A stretch of DNA of 64,000 nt, from positions 104,952,796 to 105,016,795 of the forward strand of contig NC_081412.1 of the NCBI RefSeq assembly GCF_030272615.1, given 5' to 3'. This document shows positions 11,442 through 22,800 of the stretch, in pieces; positions within the stretch are counted from its first letter, which is position 1, and each line of letters begins with the position of its first letter. The translations under genes were made by a program, and so were the position numbers. Source of the stretch: Cryptomeria japonica (taxonomy: Eukaryota > Streptophyta > Pinopsida > Cupressales > Cupressaceae). The notes below the pieces were generated by a model. It had not been told where the DNA came from. It made no database searches and worked only from the letters and a program-made list of their open reading frames with translations.

Positions 11442-12710
11442 TGTAAAGCGGAAAAATCGAACCCTAGTTGTTCTGCCCTCCCCAACTCCAAGTTGAGAGA
11501 AGGGAGAGTCACTAGGGTTGATGGTTTTCACTTAGGGGAGACTTTACATTCAAAAGAGGGGTTAAAACCCACAAGATCCAATCCCACACAATGCAAGATT
11601 GGATTCTAGATGAGTTTCAAGGGTTGTGACATCAAGGATACCCTCTTTTGTAAAGAATGTAGATAGAAAGATTGAACTAGGAATGCATGTAAAGTAGGAA
11701 AGATTCGCTTATAAACAGAGATAGGGATATGGGATGAAGCTGCGGACCTATAATTAGCAGTAAAATGTTGAGATGGTGCTGTTCTGCAAATTTGAGTGAA
11801 AGTTGACGGGATGATGGCGCCCGGCGTGCACATGGTCCTCCGAAAAATCCGCGAAACGAAGGGGGATCTATTCGTCTCTGCACAAGGATTCCAGATCTTC
11901 AATTACAGCTGTGTACCTGCAACCTACACATAGAAAAGAGAGGATGATTGGGGGGTTAGGGATGAGGGGTTTGCCTTTAGGTCAAACCCCAGTTTTGGAA
12001 TTAACCAAGAAATGAGAATGCTGTAAATGTAAATGTTTGTAATGTAAACAAGTACTGATACCTTATTGTAAGAATGTTTGTATTCTTACATGCGAAGGTG
12101 TAATGTATGTAGTGTGTTGTATGTTGTATGTGATCTCCTCTTCAATGGTTGAATCCTTGTCTTGAATGCAACACCTAGCCTTGAATGGAGACTTAGAATG
12201 CTCAATTGCTTGAAGGAATGCTTGAATGCTTGAATGCTCTAATGTTTGAATATCGCTTTCGCCTTTTGTTCTTGCTTATTTCCTCTTTCTGACCTCCTCA
12301 AATGGGAGAGGAAATGTAGTTTATATACTTGTCAATTAGGGCTGATAGACTGATTTTCCCAACCTTAGGCCGACCAGGAAACATTATTTTCCGAATTGCA
12401 AACTTAAAGACCCGATGCCCAAAAGAGACCGGGCCCAAAATAGGGCCAGGGACCAGGGCGCTGGGCGCCATGGTCCTGGGGGACCAGGGTGCTAGGTGCC
12501 CTAGTCCAGAAGGACCAGGGTGCTGGGCGCCATGTTCCCACCTCCTGGGACAGCAGGGTGTAAGGAGGGATCAGGCCAGGGTGCGAAAAAATGCAGTTTT
12601 TGATGTTGTAAATAGGTTTCGGGGTCTCCATTCAGGTTCAACGTTGCGCCGCCATCGTGAAGACCCAAATGCAGTTGAAATTGCAAGTGTCACAATTTTA
12701 GGACGCTACA
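11442..12710 (-). repeat. Element E: 3' LTR
   Basis: 1269 bp; on the minus strand it starts TGTAGCGTCC and ends CCGCTTTACA. It matches 18063-19276 closely. The main difference is a 31-bp minisatellite present three times here (units start at 12450, 12481 and 12512) and once in the 5' LTR. Small frames inside (for example 11606-11902 on the minus strand and 12329-12715 on the plus strand) appear in both LTRs and look like chance frames. Confidence 0.92.
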
Positions 12711-12724
12711 TTTAGCCCCCACTT
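12711..12724 (-). promoter_or_regulatory. Element E: polypurine tract
   Basis: On the minus strand AGTGGGGGCTAAA lies directly upstream of the 3' LTR, in the position of the plus-strand primer. Confidence 0.6.
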
Positions 12725-13484
12725 TAGCGGGAGTATAAGCGTACGCTCATACTTCTAGTAAAGTACAAGGAAACAACATTGAAAAACTTTCACCACGTCA
12801 AGGAGGCAAGATACACCAAGCCCCCAGTGGACTAAGGATCTTACAACTTCAATTGACAGAGTAAAAGGGAAGATCACGAGGGAGAACCATGACTGTCAGT
12901 ACTAAGGTTCCCTCACTATGAGTCATGCAAGAAAGATATCAAAAATTTTCAAGGCAAAGCTAAATTTGTCAAGAAATTTTTAAGTATCTTGAAAAGATAT
13001 AAATGGGATGTATGCCCCCCTACGTTAAAGCGATCGTACATGCCTCACCGGGAGTGATTGCTTTAAGGTAGTGATACATATAAGAAATGAGAAAGGAGCA
13101 CGTTATCACAAGGATTTAGCCCCCAAGTGTGAGATAAGCCCAAGGATAATAGACACAAAACACAAAGCACAAGGTGACTTCGCTTTCCTCGGGGTTAGTA
13201 TGCTATATGATAATTCATGTATGTATGCATAATTGTTCTTCATTCCCCAATCAAGGAAGGTCATCTAGAAGAAGGGAACACATGTGTCTTTTGAGTCAAC
13301 ATGAGAGAGACCAAAATAGATCTCAATGTTTTGCATCGTCCTCAAGTAGACAACACTAAGGACAACAAATAGAAGAATGAGAATAGCACATAGAAGAAGT
13401 AACAAAAGAGAGGAGGAGAGAGTCTGCTATGCTAATGAACTAGTCTAGCACGTCATCTACCCCCCGATCTTGTTGATCAATATT
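12725..13484 (-). other. Element E: 3' untranslated region
   Basis: Non-coding DNA between the end of the gag-like frame and the polypurine tract. It has pyrimidine-rich patches on the plus strand (GCCCCCCTACG at about 13014, ACCCCCCGATC at about 13460) that read as purine tracts on the element's strand. I see no protein domain; a polymerase region appears never to have been here or to have been lost completely. Confidence 0.5.
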
Positions 13485-16400
13485 TCAGGAAGGTAGGAAA
13501 CATGCTAGAGGAGGAACATCCAACACAGCAGATGGAGCTATCACAAGATCCAAACAAGGGCTATGTTCATATCCCAAGCCACGGTGTTCTTGTCTAGGAG
13601 CTAGGATAAGTGCTTTAGAAAATTCGTTAGATAGATGTTTATCAACATCAACATATTCATATTCACTATCAGAATGAATAGAAGTAACACTTTCATCATG
13701 CATAACATTTTCATCTATATCATCATCAAGATTTATAAAAATAGGATCTTTAACTTGCACAGGATCAAGACCATCATGCATCTTATGTTCAGGAGATTTC
13801 GGCTCAATTGTCAGCTGAGGAGATAATGGAATAATATTAGTTGAAGGTGTTTTTGGGGATTGCAAAGTTTGAGAAGTAGCTGCCTGAGCTCTAAGACAAC
13901 GCTTTCGTCGGTGTTCACGTGCAGAACGATTTCATCTAGTCTTAGTAGGAAGTTGTGAAGATTGAGGAGGAGGAATGTTCTCATCCTTATCACTTGGGTG
14001 TTTAGGTTGTGGTCTCTTAGGTTGAACAATAGGAGAAGAGGAAGATCTCTTCTCTCCATAAGAGGAAGGAGGAGGAACTGCTCCATATAAAGGAGGAATA
14101 TTTGGTTTAGGAAGGAGACCAAGTCCATCATGACGAGGAGGTATAGGTCTACTTTTAGGAAGTTTATTAATCATAGGCATAGTCACATCCATAGGGATGG
14201 GTTGGGAATCTTCTTGGGGAAAGACATTAGTTTTATCTTTCAAAGGAAGAACTTCCTTCTCAAGAACGATAGGAATGTCAAGTTTGGGCGTTCTAGGTTC
14301 ACTTAGAGATAGGATCATATCTTTTTTCCATTTTTGATAAGATTTGAAAAGATGATCACTTCTCGGAGGAAGAGATTGGATTTGTTTAGGGCAAAAGTAA
14401 TCAATAGGAATGCTAGAAGTTCTTTCAGCTGGTTTAAAGAGACTATGATTGACAGTAACAACTTCACCATTATGGGGAAATTTCAAACACTTGTGAATAG
14501 GAGAAGCAATAGCTTTCATGGAAGATAGCCAAGGATAGCCTAGCTTCACACGAAATTGTTCGGATGATGGAATAATAGCAAAGTCCACATCAAGGGATTT
14601 GTTATGGACCTCAATAGGCAATGTAATAGAACCAATTGTAGGAGAAGAAAATGCATCAAATAGTTTCACAACCAAATTTGTTTCATCATAGATCACTTGA
14701 TTCAATTGCAAAGTAAAATGGAATTCTTCAGTAATGACATTAACCATACAAGAAGGATCAATAAGCATTCCACGACAAGGTGTATTCTTGACTTTTGCAA
14801 CTATATATAAAGGACCATCAGGTGCCCTGATAGTTTCACTAGAATCAAAGGTGATGGAAGGTTCTTTAGGGATTTTCTGCTGGTCTACAAAGTTAATCAC
14901 ATTCGGAGTCATGGACACAAGATCATCAGGTGAGGAATCAGTAGTATCAATCGCATTAGAGGTGTGAGAAGGTAATGGATCAGTAAAAATCTAAAGATTT
15001 TGGTTAGGAGGAGCTACAGATGTGTTGCCTTTATCATTCACTCCAGAAGCAGAGATAGTATTATTATCAATCAAATCTTGAATTTTACCCTTTAAAGAAA
15101 AACATTTTTCAGTATCATGCCCAGGTTGACGATGAAATTGACAAAAAGATTTGTTATCAAAATAGGGTGAATTAATCTTTGCAGGGTCTATTTCCCTTAT
15201 AGGAGGAAGAGTAAGCACATTTTGTTCCAATAACTTATTCATAATACTATGCAATGATTCATTCAAAGGAGTGAACTTTCTTTCTTTCTTGAAAAACTTA
15301 GAAATAGGAGGCACACCTGATTCCGCATTCACATTGTTGTTGATGATGTTTTCATTGAATTTAATGGACTCTCTGTTCGGTTTAAACTTCCTAAATGGTT
15401 GTTGACTACTATCACCCGTATCACTCGGAGCCATAGGATTTGCTTGTTCCATTTGACTCACAGTCAGTTGATAATTGTGAAGAGTTGTGCACAACTATTG
15501 GAAAGAAGTAAACTCAGAAAACAAAAGTTTTTCTCTAATATCTTTTTGTAAATTAGAAATAAAGATTCTTTGAATATCATTGTCAGGCACTAGAAAAGAA
15601 ATTTGAGCATACAAATGCTTATATCTACCAATGAAATCAGTCACTTTTTCTTTAACACCTTGTTTACAATGCATTAAATCAATCAAAGTAACTTTAGGAC
15701 TTATATTGTTTTGAAATTGTTGAATAAAAGCATTTGCAAGTTGTTCGAAAGAAGTAATAGAATAAGAAGGCAACGAGCAATACCATTGTAGGGCTTTATC
15801 TCTTAATGTTCTAGTAAACAGTTTTGCAAGCAACCTTTGGTCATAAGCAAAATCAGTACATATTGTTTGAAAGGTCTTAACATGTGTTAGAGGATCACCC
15901 TTACCATTATAAAGCTCCAAATGCGGAATTTCAACATGTTTAGGGGGAATAGCTTGAACAATGTCAAGAGAAAGTGGGCTCGCAACATCAAATGTGGGCA
16001 CACTAAACTTAGATTGATTCATAGAGGCAATTTGTTGCTGTAAAGAAGAGACAGTTTGTGCAAGATTGTTAATGGTCGCTTCAGTCGAAGAGTTCATATT
16101 AGACGTGTTAGATTGTGATGGATGTGTTATGTTATTGAAAGAAGGTAGAGAGTAAGGTGGTGGGACACTATGATAGTTAGTCATAGGAGATGATTGGAAA
16201 GGAGGAACACTACAAGGAGGAATGGAAGGGTTAAATGAATTGCCCCCTTGTGTCATGTTTATTTGTGGAGATATAATAGGAACACTCATTGAAGGAATGA
16301 ATGAAGAAGTCGGATTGAATGAAGGAAGCGGGTTGATTGAAGAAGAAGGATTGCCCCCATGACTGGTGATCATAGGTGGAATGTCTTGTATTGAAGTAGT

Positions 16401-16877
16401 CATTATGTTTGATGTAAAAGTAGGTATACTAGCAATAGGAGTTGTCAAAGGAATAGAATGATTGTCTTGAGTAGGAGGTTGTGTATAGCCTAAGGTTTCG
16501 GCACAACTTTTCATAGGCATCACATTTGAATCCACAATGTGTGCAATACCACACAAAATATCAATTCCATTCTTATCACTTTGAACCATACGTTTTAGAC
16601 CCTCAATTAATGAAAGAGCTTCACTATCGGGGTATTGTTGAGACATCCATTGTCGAAAATCATCAAATTGGCTATCCAATTTTGAAAGTTGTTCTACAGA
16701 AACCTCATGGAGAGCTTCTTCATCATTAAGAGGATTAGAGGAATTACCCATGTCCTTGTTAAAAAGGCCATTCAAATTAGGTTCCATCTCCTCGGTAATT
16801 ACACTTTGGAAAGACTTAATTCTAAGGCTTCGTCTAACGGGAATAGTGTAAGTAGGGCTTATTGTTGTAAAACTCAT
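13485..16877 (-). pseudogene. Element E: Gag / zinc knuckle / protease-like polyprotein
   Basis: A single frame of 1130 codons with only three internal stops: TAG at 15497-15495, TAG at 14993-14991 and TGA at 13934-13932. All three are explained by C-to-T change in CAG or CGA. Residues about 140-270 are rich in Pro, Ser and Asn. A Ty3-type capsid follows at about 325-450 (LELYNGKGDPLTHVKTF, ALQWYCSLP, FEQLANAFIQQF). The zinc knuckle CQFHRQPGHDTEKC at about 570 has spacing C-x2-H-x4-H-x4-C, as in plant Tat-like Gag. A retropepsin-like domain lies at about 655-790, but its active site reads LIDPSCMVNVI where plant Gag-Asp proteins have D-[ST/G]-G. The C terminus is first basic (REHRRKR), then acidic (NLDDDIDENV). 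A capsid-protein function is well supported; protease activity is doubtful. Confidence 0.88.
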
Positions 16878-18062
16878 GCACTAAAGAGAGAGAGAAGATT
16901 TTGAATTTTAGAGGTAGCAAATTTCAATAAAATCAGCCAATCTCCTAGATTTAAGCTGTTAAATGCAATCAGGACAATCTCCCAAAATTTCAGAAAAAAT
17001 GTCCAGGACCGTGGCGAACGGAGTGCACACGGTCCTTGCAACTTTTTTCAAAATTCTCAGAGATGAAAGTTTTGATGATTTTAAAGCTAATCTGAAAAAA
17101 ATTGAGTATTTTACGATCTGTAGATAGGCCAAATTAAAGTTGCAATCTCAAAATTGAACCCTACCAAGATTGTTGAAAAATGTAAAATTTGAATTTTGAG
17201 AAAGAGGGGGAAACTGAAATTTTGAATTTTATGATTTTAGAGGGAATACTAAAAGCAATGCCAGTTTTGAAATTTTAAGAATTGACTCAATTTCACACAA
17301 AATTCAATTTTGAAAATGGAAATCAAGGTTGTTGCAATTAAACACTTAATTTAAAAAGTCACAAACTGCAAAAATTTGAATAAAACACTGAAATTTTGAA
17401 TGAATGCTAACACACTTTTCAGATTTAGGACTGTAAGAAACACAATTTTGATACAAATTTCAATTTCAACAATTTTTGAATGATTAGAAGCCTCAATCCA
17501 AGCAATCGCTAGACCAACTTTGACTTTAATTTTGAGAGTGTTAAAATTGATAAAATCAGCCAAAATTCTGGATTTTAGCAGAAAAATACAGTAAGATCTA
17601 GCTCCCGAAATTTCGGAAAAAATGTCGGGGACGATGGCGCTCGGGGTGCACACGGTCCTCGCAACTTTTTTCCAAATTTTTAGGGATGAAAGATGTTGTG
17701 ATTTTATTGCGGAATCCAAAGTTATAGCCGATTTGAAGGTGTTTTGATTAGTGAAATTATCAGTCAAAGGTTGAATCAAGAAGGTCTTAAAAATTAGGGT
17801 TTTGACATTTAACCACTTAATTTTCAGAATTAAAGCACAAATATGAATTGACAATTTGCAATAGAAGGGTAGATCTGAAACAAGCATTAACAATTAAACA
17901 TTCCACAAGTTTAATTACTAAAAAGAAAATTTTAGGGTTTTTATGCAATTAGCCTCTAAAATTTGCAAAAGATCAAACATGGAAATGTAATTAAGGAAAC
18001 AAAATTTTTAGATCTAACCATGAATAATTAGAATGAGGATGTTCACGTCGGGTTCACCAAAA
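16878..18062 (-). other. Element E: 5' leader with duplicated hairpin block
   Basis: About 1.2 kb between primer site and gag start. It contains a direct duplication (about 16928-17075 and 17560-17700) built around a GC-rich inverted motif with a central GTGCAC (17005-17036 and 17628-17659). The same motif occurs in each LTR. The 180-codon frame at 17351-17893 on the minus strand overlaps this block and has no recognisable domain. Confidence 0.6.
18040..18062 (-). promoter_or_regulatory. Element E: primer binding site candidate
   Basis: On the minus strand, three bases after the 5' LTR, TGGTGAACCCGACGTG begins with the TGG expected opposite a tRNA CCA end. Element G has TGGTGAGCCTGACTCC at the same place. 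I cannot assign the tRNA from memory. Confidence 0.55.
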
Positions 18063-19276
18063 TGTAAAGCGGAAAAATCGAACCCTAGTTGTTCTCCCCT
18101 CCCCAACTCCAAGGAGAGAGAAGGGAGAGTCACTAGGGTTGATGGTTTTCACTTAGGGGAGACTTTACATTCAAAAGAGGGGTTGAAACCCACAAGATCC
18201 AATCCCATGCAATGCAAGATTGGATTCTAGATGAGTTTCAAGGGTTGTGACATCAAGGATACCCTCTTTTGTAAAGAATGTAGATAGAAAGATTGAACTA
18301 GGAATGCATGTAAAGTAGGAAAGATTCGCTTATAAACAGAGATAGGGATATGGGATGAAGCTGCAGACCTGGAATTAGCAGTAAAATGTTGAGACGGTGC
18401 TATTCTGCAAATTTGAGTGAAAGTTGACGGGACGATGGCACTCGGCGTGCACACGGTCCTCCGAAAAATCTGCGAAACGAAGGGGGATTTGTTCGTCTCT
18501 GCACAAGGATTCCAGATCTTCAATTACAGTCGCGTACCTACAACCTACACACAGAAAAGAGAGGATGATTGGGGGGTTAGGGATGAGGGGTTTGCCTTTA
18601 GGTCAAACCTCGGTTTTGGAATTAACCAAGAAATGAGAATGCTGTAAATGTAAATGTTTGTAATGTAAACAAGTACTGATACCTTGTTGTAAGAATGTTT
18701 GTATTCTTACATGCGAAGGTGTAATGTATGTAGTGTGTTGTATGTTGTATGTTGTATGTGATCTCCTCTTCAATGGTTGAATCCTTGTCTTGAATGCAAC
18801 ACCTAGCCTTGAATAGAGACTTAGAATGCTCAATTGCTTGAAGGAATGCTTGAATGCTTGAATGCTTGAATGTTTGAATATCGCTTTCGCCTTTTGTTCT
18901 TGCTTATTTCCTCTTTCTGACCTCCTCAAATGGGAGAGGAAATGTAATTTATATACTTGTCAATTAGGGCTGATAGACTGATTTTCCTGACCTTAGGCCG
19001 ACCAGGAAACATTATTTCCCGAATTGCAAACTTAAAGACCCGATGCCCAAAAGAGACCGGGCCCAAAATAGGGCTAGGGACCAGGGCGCTGGGTGCCATG
19101 GTCCCACCTCCCGAGATAGCAGGGTGCAAGGAGGGATCAGGCCAGGGTGCGGAAAAATGCAGTTTTTGATGTTGTAAACAGGTTTCGGGGTCTCCATTCA
19201 GGTTCAACATTGCGCCGCCATCGTGAAGACCCAAATGTAGTCGAAATTGCAAGTGTCGCAATTTTAGGATGCTACA
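18063..19276 (-). repeat. Element E: 5' LTR
   Basis: 1214 bp, near-identical to 11442-12710 apart from the minisatellite copy number and scattered C/T or G/A differences. TG...CA ends are intact on the minus strand. Confidence 0.92.
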
Positions 19277-20496
19277 GTACTTAGTCTTGTGGCTGCAAAT
19301 GATTTACATCTTGAACAATTAGATGTGAAAATAGCTTTTCTCCATGGAGATTTGAGGGAGGAAATTTACATGTTGCAACCATAGGGATATGAGGTCAAAG
19401 GTAAGGAGAACTTGGTGTGCAAGTTGAAGAAAAGTTTGTATGGCCTAAAGCAAGCACCCCGACAATGGTATTTAAAATTTGATAGTTTCATGGCTGAACA
19501 CGGTTATCATAGATGTCATTCTAATCATTGTGTATATTTTAAGAGATTGGATAATGGTAGTTATATTATCTTGTTGCTTTATGTTAATTACATGCTTGTT
19601 GCTGGGTCTAACATGGAACACATAAATGATCTTAAACAGAAATTAGCCAGGTCATTTGCTATGAAGGATTTGGGTGTAGCTAAGCAAATTTTGGGTATGA
19701 GGATTACATAGGACAGAAAAATAGAACCTTGAATTTGTCCCAAAGTGAGTATATAAAGAAGGTGTTGAAAAGATTTAACATGCAGGATGCAAAAGCAGTT
19801 AGTACACCTTTGGCTAGTCATTCCAAATTGACTAAGGAGATGTGCCCAAAGGCATAGGAAGAAGTAAAGAAAATGTCTAACATCCCATTTTCATTAGCTG
19901 TTGGCAGTCTGATGTATGCAATGGTAAGCACAAGGCAAGATATTACACATGCAGTGGGAGTTGTGAGTAGGTTTATGAGTAATACAGGTATGGAACATTA
20001 GAATGCTATGAAATGGATCCTTCGGTATTTGAAAGGAACCACTACAAAGGCATTGTGTTTCAAAGGATCTAATGCTGCTATGAGTGGATTTGTTGACTCT
20101 GATCTGGCAGGTGATATTGATTCACGGAGGAGCACTATAGGGTATGTTTTTACTATAGGGGGAACTGCAGTCAGTTAGATTTCTAGGCTGCAAAAGGTTG
20201 TTGCACTTTCAACCACTGAAGCTAAGTATGTTGCTGCTACAGAAGCTAGCAAGGAGATGATTTGGTTACAATGTTTTCTGGAGGAATTGGGTCAGACACA
20301 AGAGGATCACCCATTGTATACTGATAGCCAGAGTGCCATTCATCTTGCGAAGAACTATACTTTTCATTCAAGGACAAAGCACATTCAGCTCAGGTACCAC
20401 TTCATCCGGACTGTTTTGGAGGAGGGTCAGTTATGGCTTGAGAAGATTCACACAAGTGAGAATCCTGTCGATATGTTCACGAAGGCAGTTCCATAG
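19277..20496 (+). pseudogene. Copia D: rest of reverse transcriptase and RNase H
   Basis: Continuation of the D polyprotein after element E. The reverse transcriptase shows [18 protein letters not shown] and [15 protein letters not shown]. The catalytic motif reads YVNYMLVAGS where copia has YVDDM, so both aspartates are lost. A frameshift lies near 19725. RNase H follows with VGSLMYAMVSTRQDI, AVGVVSRFM, WILRYLKGTT, FVDSDLAGDID, VALSTTEAKYVAATEASKE, and it ends TENPVDMFTKAVP-like at 20496. In-frame stops at 19382, 19709, 19855, 19999, 20176 and 20494 are all TAG. Confidence 0.9.
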
Positions 20497-20620
20497 GAGA
20501 AGATGACTTCTTCATCAGTTTTTGTTGGTCTTCTTCATTGATAATTATGGAATTTATACCAGTTGAGTCCTACTGTTTTATCCAGCGGATGTTGCATGTA
20601 TAGTGGTGTCATGTAGTATC

Positions 20621-20716
20621 AGTCTCCAAGTGGGAGATTGTTTGGTGTGGAGCTTGATCAGTCTCCAAGTGGGAGATTGTTTGGTGTGGAGCTTGATCAG
20701 TCTCCAAGTGGGAGAT
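20621..20716 (+). repeat. Copia D: triplicated polypurine tract
   Basis: A 39-bp unit starting AGTCTCCAAGTGGGAGATTG is repeated at 20621, 20660 and 20699. Each copy holds the AAGTGGGAGATTGTT tract typical of Tnt1-like copia, and the last abuts the 3' LTR. Confidence 0.85.
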
Positions 20717-21178
20717 TGTTGAAATGTGGCGACTGATTAGCAAAGTACTGTACACTCAGCACATATCCTTGCCGCGGTCCAGGGCTGAGTCGGGCCTTGG
20801 GTAGGGGTTCGGGGGTGGTAGCCCTCGAGGAAAGTGGGGGTTGGGGGGCAGGAGCCCCTGAGAAAAAAAATTTTGGGTATTTTTTTTTAGTATAACCAAC
20901 ATTGTAATTAAACCCTAAAAAGGCCGACTTTGTTTTTTCCCTAAAAACGCATGTTATAAGCAGCTGGGATGCTTAAGGCATTCTAAGGTTGATGTACTAT
21001 TTTTGCTGGATAATAAGAAAGATTGGATGGCTGTGTATGGTGGACGTAACCCATTCTAGGTGAACCACATTAAATCTCTGTGTTATCTATGTCCTATTTT
21101 ATTCCTTTATCTTTTGTATTTAAATCTACATATAATTGTTAGTTCATATTTGCTTCAGATCTGCTCTAAACCCTAGCA
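20717..21178 (+). repeat. Copia D: 3' LTR with GC-rich block
   Basis: 462 bp, starting TGTTGAAATGTGG and ending CTAAACCCTAGCA. Compared with the 5' LTR it has about 100 extra bases (20771-20870) that are very G-rich on the plus strand, flanked by short CCTTG repeats. Confidence 0.9.
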
Positions 21179-22744
21179 CTTACTGCCTTAGTTGTACTAA
21201 TTTTCATAATGCAATCAAAATTTACATGACAAAGTCTCTTATGCCATAACCAGCTTTCATCAATATGTGTAATCAAGCATGCCTTCTCATAGTTATTCAA
21301 ATGAAAGATACTACCTCTAGTCTGATTATCGGCTATAATTTCCAAACCAGTTCTGTTCATGATTGTGCATTTGTCATTCTTGAATTGTAACTGAAAACCT
21401 TTTTCAACTAATTGGCCAACACTCAAAAGATTATGCTTCAAACCTTCAACATGGTAAACATTATCAGTATTGTGCTTACCATCAAAAGATATAGTGCCTT
21501 TTCCTTTGACCAAACAAGCTTTATCATCTCCAACTCTTACTAGACCTCCATTGTATTCCTGAAAGGTTAAGAATTTACTTTTATCACCAGTCATATGATA
21601 TGAACATCCTAAATCAATGATCCATTCATCCTTATCTTCAATTTTAGCTACCAAGTCCTGCTCTACTAGTTGAACAGTAGGTGCTAGTTGATCTTCTGTT
21701 ATAGCAACAAAATCCCATCTATTGTCTACCAGTTCCTCATCAGAATCATTAGTAACTCCTTCATCAACATAGTAACAAGATTTGTCTCTATTCTTCTTAA
21801 ATTTATATCTCTAATATTCAGGGTTAGGCTTATATGTCCTTTTGGCTTCTTCTTTCAATCTTACATGTCTATCAGGACACCTAGATTCCATGTGACCAAC
21901 TTTATTGTAGTTAAAACTTATAAATGGTGCTTTACCTTCAAACTTACTTCCAACTAGACCTTTAGGTATTTTCCTTGCAAATAGTGCTTCAAGTTCTTCC
22001 AATTTTTCATTTTCTCTCTTGCTTTCTTCAAGTTCTCTTCCATAAAAGGCTTTCCAATCAAATTTATCAAATGATGATGATGATGTTGCAGATGATGTTG
22101 ATGCCTTGAAAGCTAGATTTGTCTTAATTGTAGTAACAAGACCAAATTCCTCAAGTTCAAAAGATGAAAGTTTTCCAACCAAAGTGTCTCTAGATACTGA
22201 TGTATTAGGCATTTTACCCAGTTCATTTATAGCAGTTACTTTCATTTTATATGCTGGTGAAAACGCTCTTAAAACTTTAGAAACAATTTCATCTTCACTT
22301 AAGGTTCCTCCACAACATTCTATACCTAAAACAATTTAATTTACTCTCCATAAAAGCAGAAATCCTTTCATCTTCTTCCATTTTCAGATTTTCATACCTG
22401 ACTCGGAAGCATTCAAGTTTTGCAATTTTAACTGTGGAATCTCCTTCATTCAATGTTTCCAATTTCTCCCAAATAGCTTTAGCAGTAGATCTATATGATA
22501 ATCCCATGATTTGCTGATCTGATAATGGGCTCAAAAGTGCTCTTGCTTTGCAATCATTTTCCTCATCTTTAGCCAAGGTTGGTGGATTAGGTTGACCTTG
22601 TGTAGGAGAAACATAACCATTCTTTGTAACATCCCATATGTCCTTTCTAATGCAATTCAAATGTGTCTCCATCCTGATCTTCCATATGCCATAGTTAGTT
22701 CCATCAAGTTTAAGATTGTCCTTCCTGAAATAGTTATAAGCCAT
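21179..22744 (-). pseudogene. Copia C: gag, protease and gag-pre-integrase
   Basis: Pol 5' portion of C. Gag (22744-21811) starts MAYNYFRKDNLKLDGTNYG and carries the UBN2-type block with IWEKLETLNEGDST, YENLKMEEDERISAFME and DTLVGKLSSFELEEFG. The knuckle region reads SFNYNKVGHMESRCPDR, where the first two Cys have been replaced (H has CFACNKIG). The protease site is WIIDLGCSYHMTGDKS, with DSG changed to DLG. Gag-pre-integrase follows (GLKHNLLSVGQLVEKG, LWHKRLCHVNFDCI). The frame is cut at 21179 by copia D and resumes at 8357 with DLPKIVKPHN. Frame breaks occur near 22330 and 21670. Confidence 0.88.
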
Positions 22745-22787
22745 AGGATCTCCTCAAGCCGTTAAACTTCTGTAAAAGAGAACTAAG

Positions 22788-22800
22788 CTCTGATACCAAT
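22788..22800 (-). promoter_or_regulatory. Copia C: primer binding site (tRNA-iMet)
   Basis: On the minus strand ATTGGTATCAGAGC directly follows the 5' LTR. It is an exact complement to the plant initiator-Met tRNA end. Confidence 0.88.

Larger units (their letters stand above)
11442..19276 (-). mobile_element. Gag-only LTR retrotransposon E (TR-GAG-like)
   Basis: A complete minus-strand element of 7835 bp, flanked by GTACT on both sides (11437-11441 and 19277-19281). LTRs are 11442-12710 (3') and 18063-19276 (5'). A primer-site candidate lies at 18044-18059 and a polypurine tract at 12711-12724. Its single long frame has Gag, a zinc knuckle and a protease-like domain. No reverse transcriptase, RNase H or integrase is visible, so it would need an autonomous Ty3/gypsy partner. 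It splits D between RIV and LSLVAAND, and the D frame is continuous once E is removed. It is the innermost and therefore youngest insertion of the nest, and its LTRs are very similar. Confidence 0.9.
8358..21178 (+). mobile_element. Ty1/copia element D, split by element E
   Basis: A plus-strand copia inserted in the gag-pre-integrase region of copia C. LTRs are 8358-8715 (5') and 20717-21178 (3'). A tRNA-iMet primer site lies at 8716-8728 and a triplicated polypurine tract at 20621-20716. The flanks are CTTAT on the left and CTTAC on the right, a 5-bp target duplication with one change. Element E splits the reverse transcriptase at 11442-19276. Without E the element is about 5 kb, a normal size for a plant copia of the Tnt1/Tork type, to which the AAGTGGGAGATTGTT polypurine tract also points. 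Confidence 0.92.

Noticed and set aside
12329-12715. 128-codon plus-strand frame in the E LTR
   Set aside because: It depends on the minisatellite copy number and is not maintained in the other LTR; most likely chance.
17351-17893. 180-codon minus-strand frame in the E leader
   Set aside because: It overlaps the duplicated hairpin block, has no domain, and lies upstream of a clear gag start.
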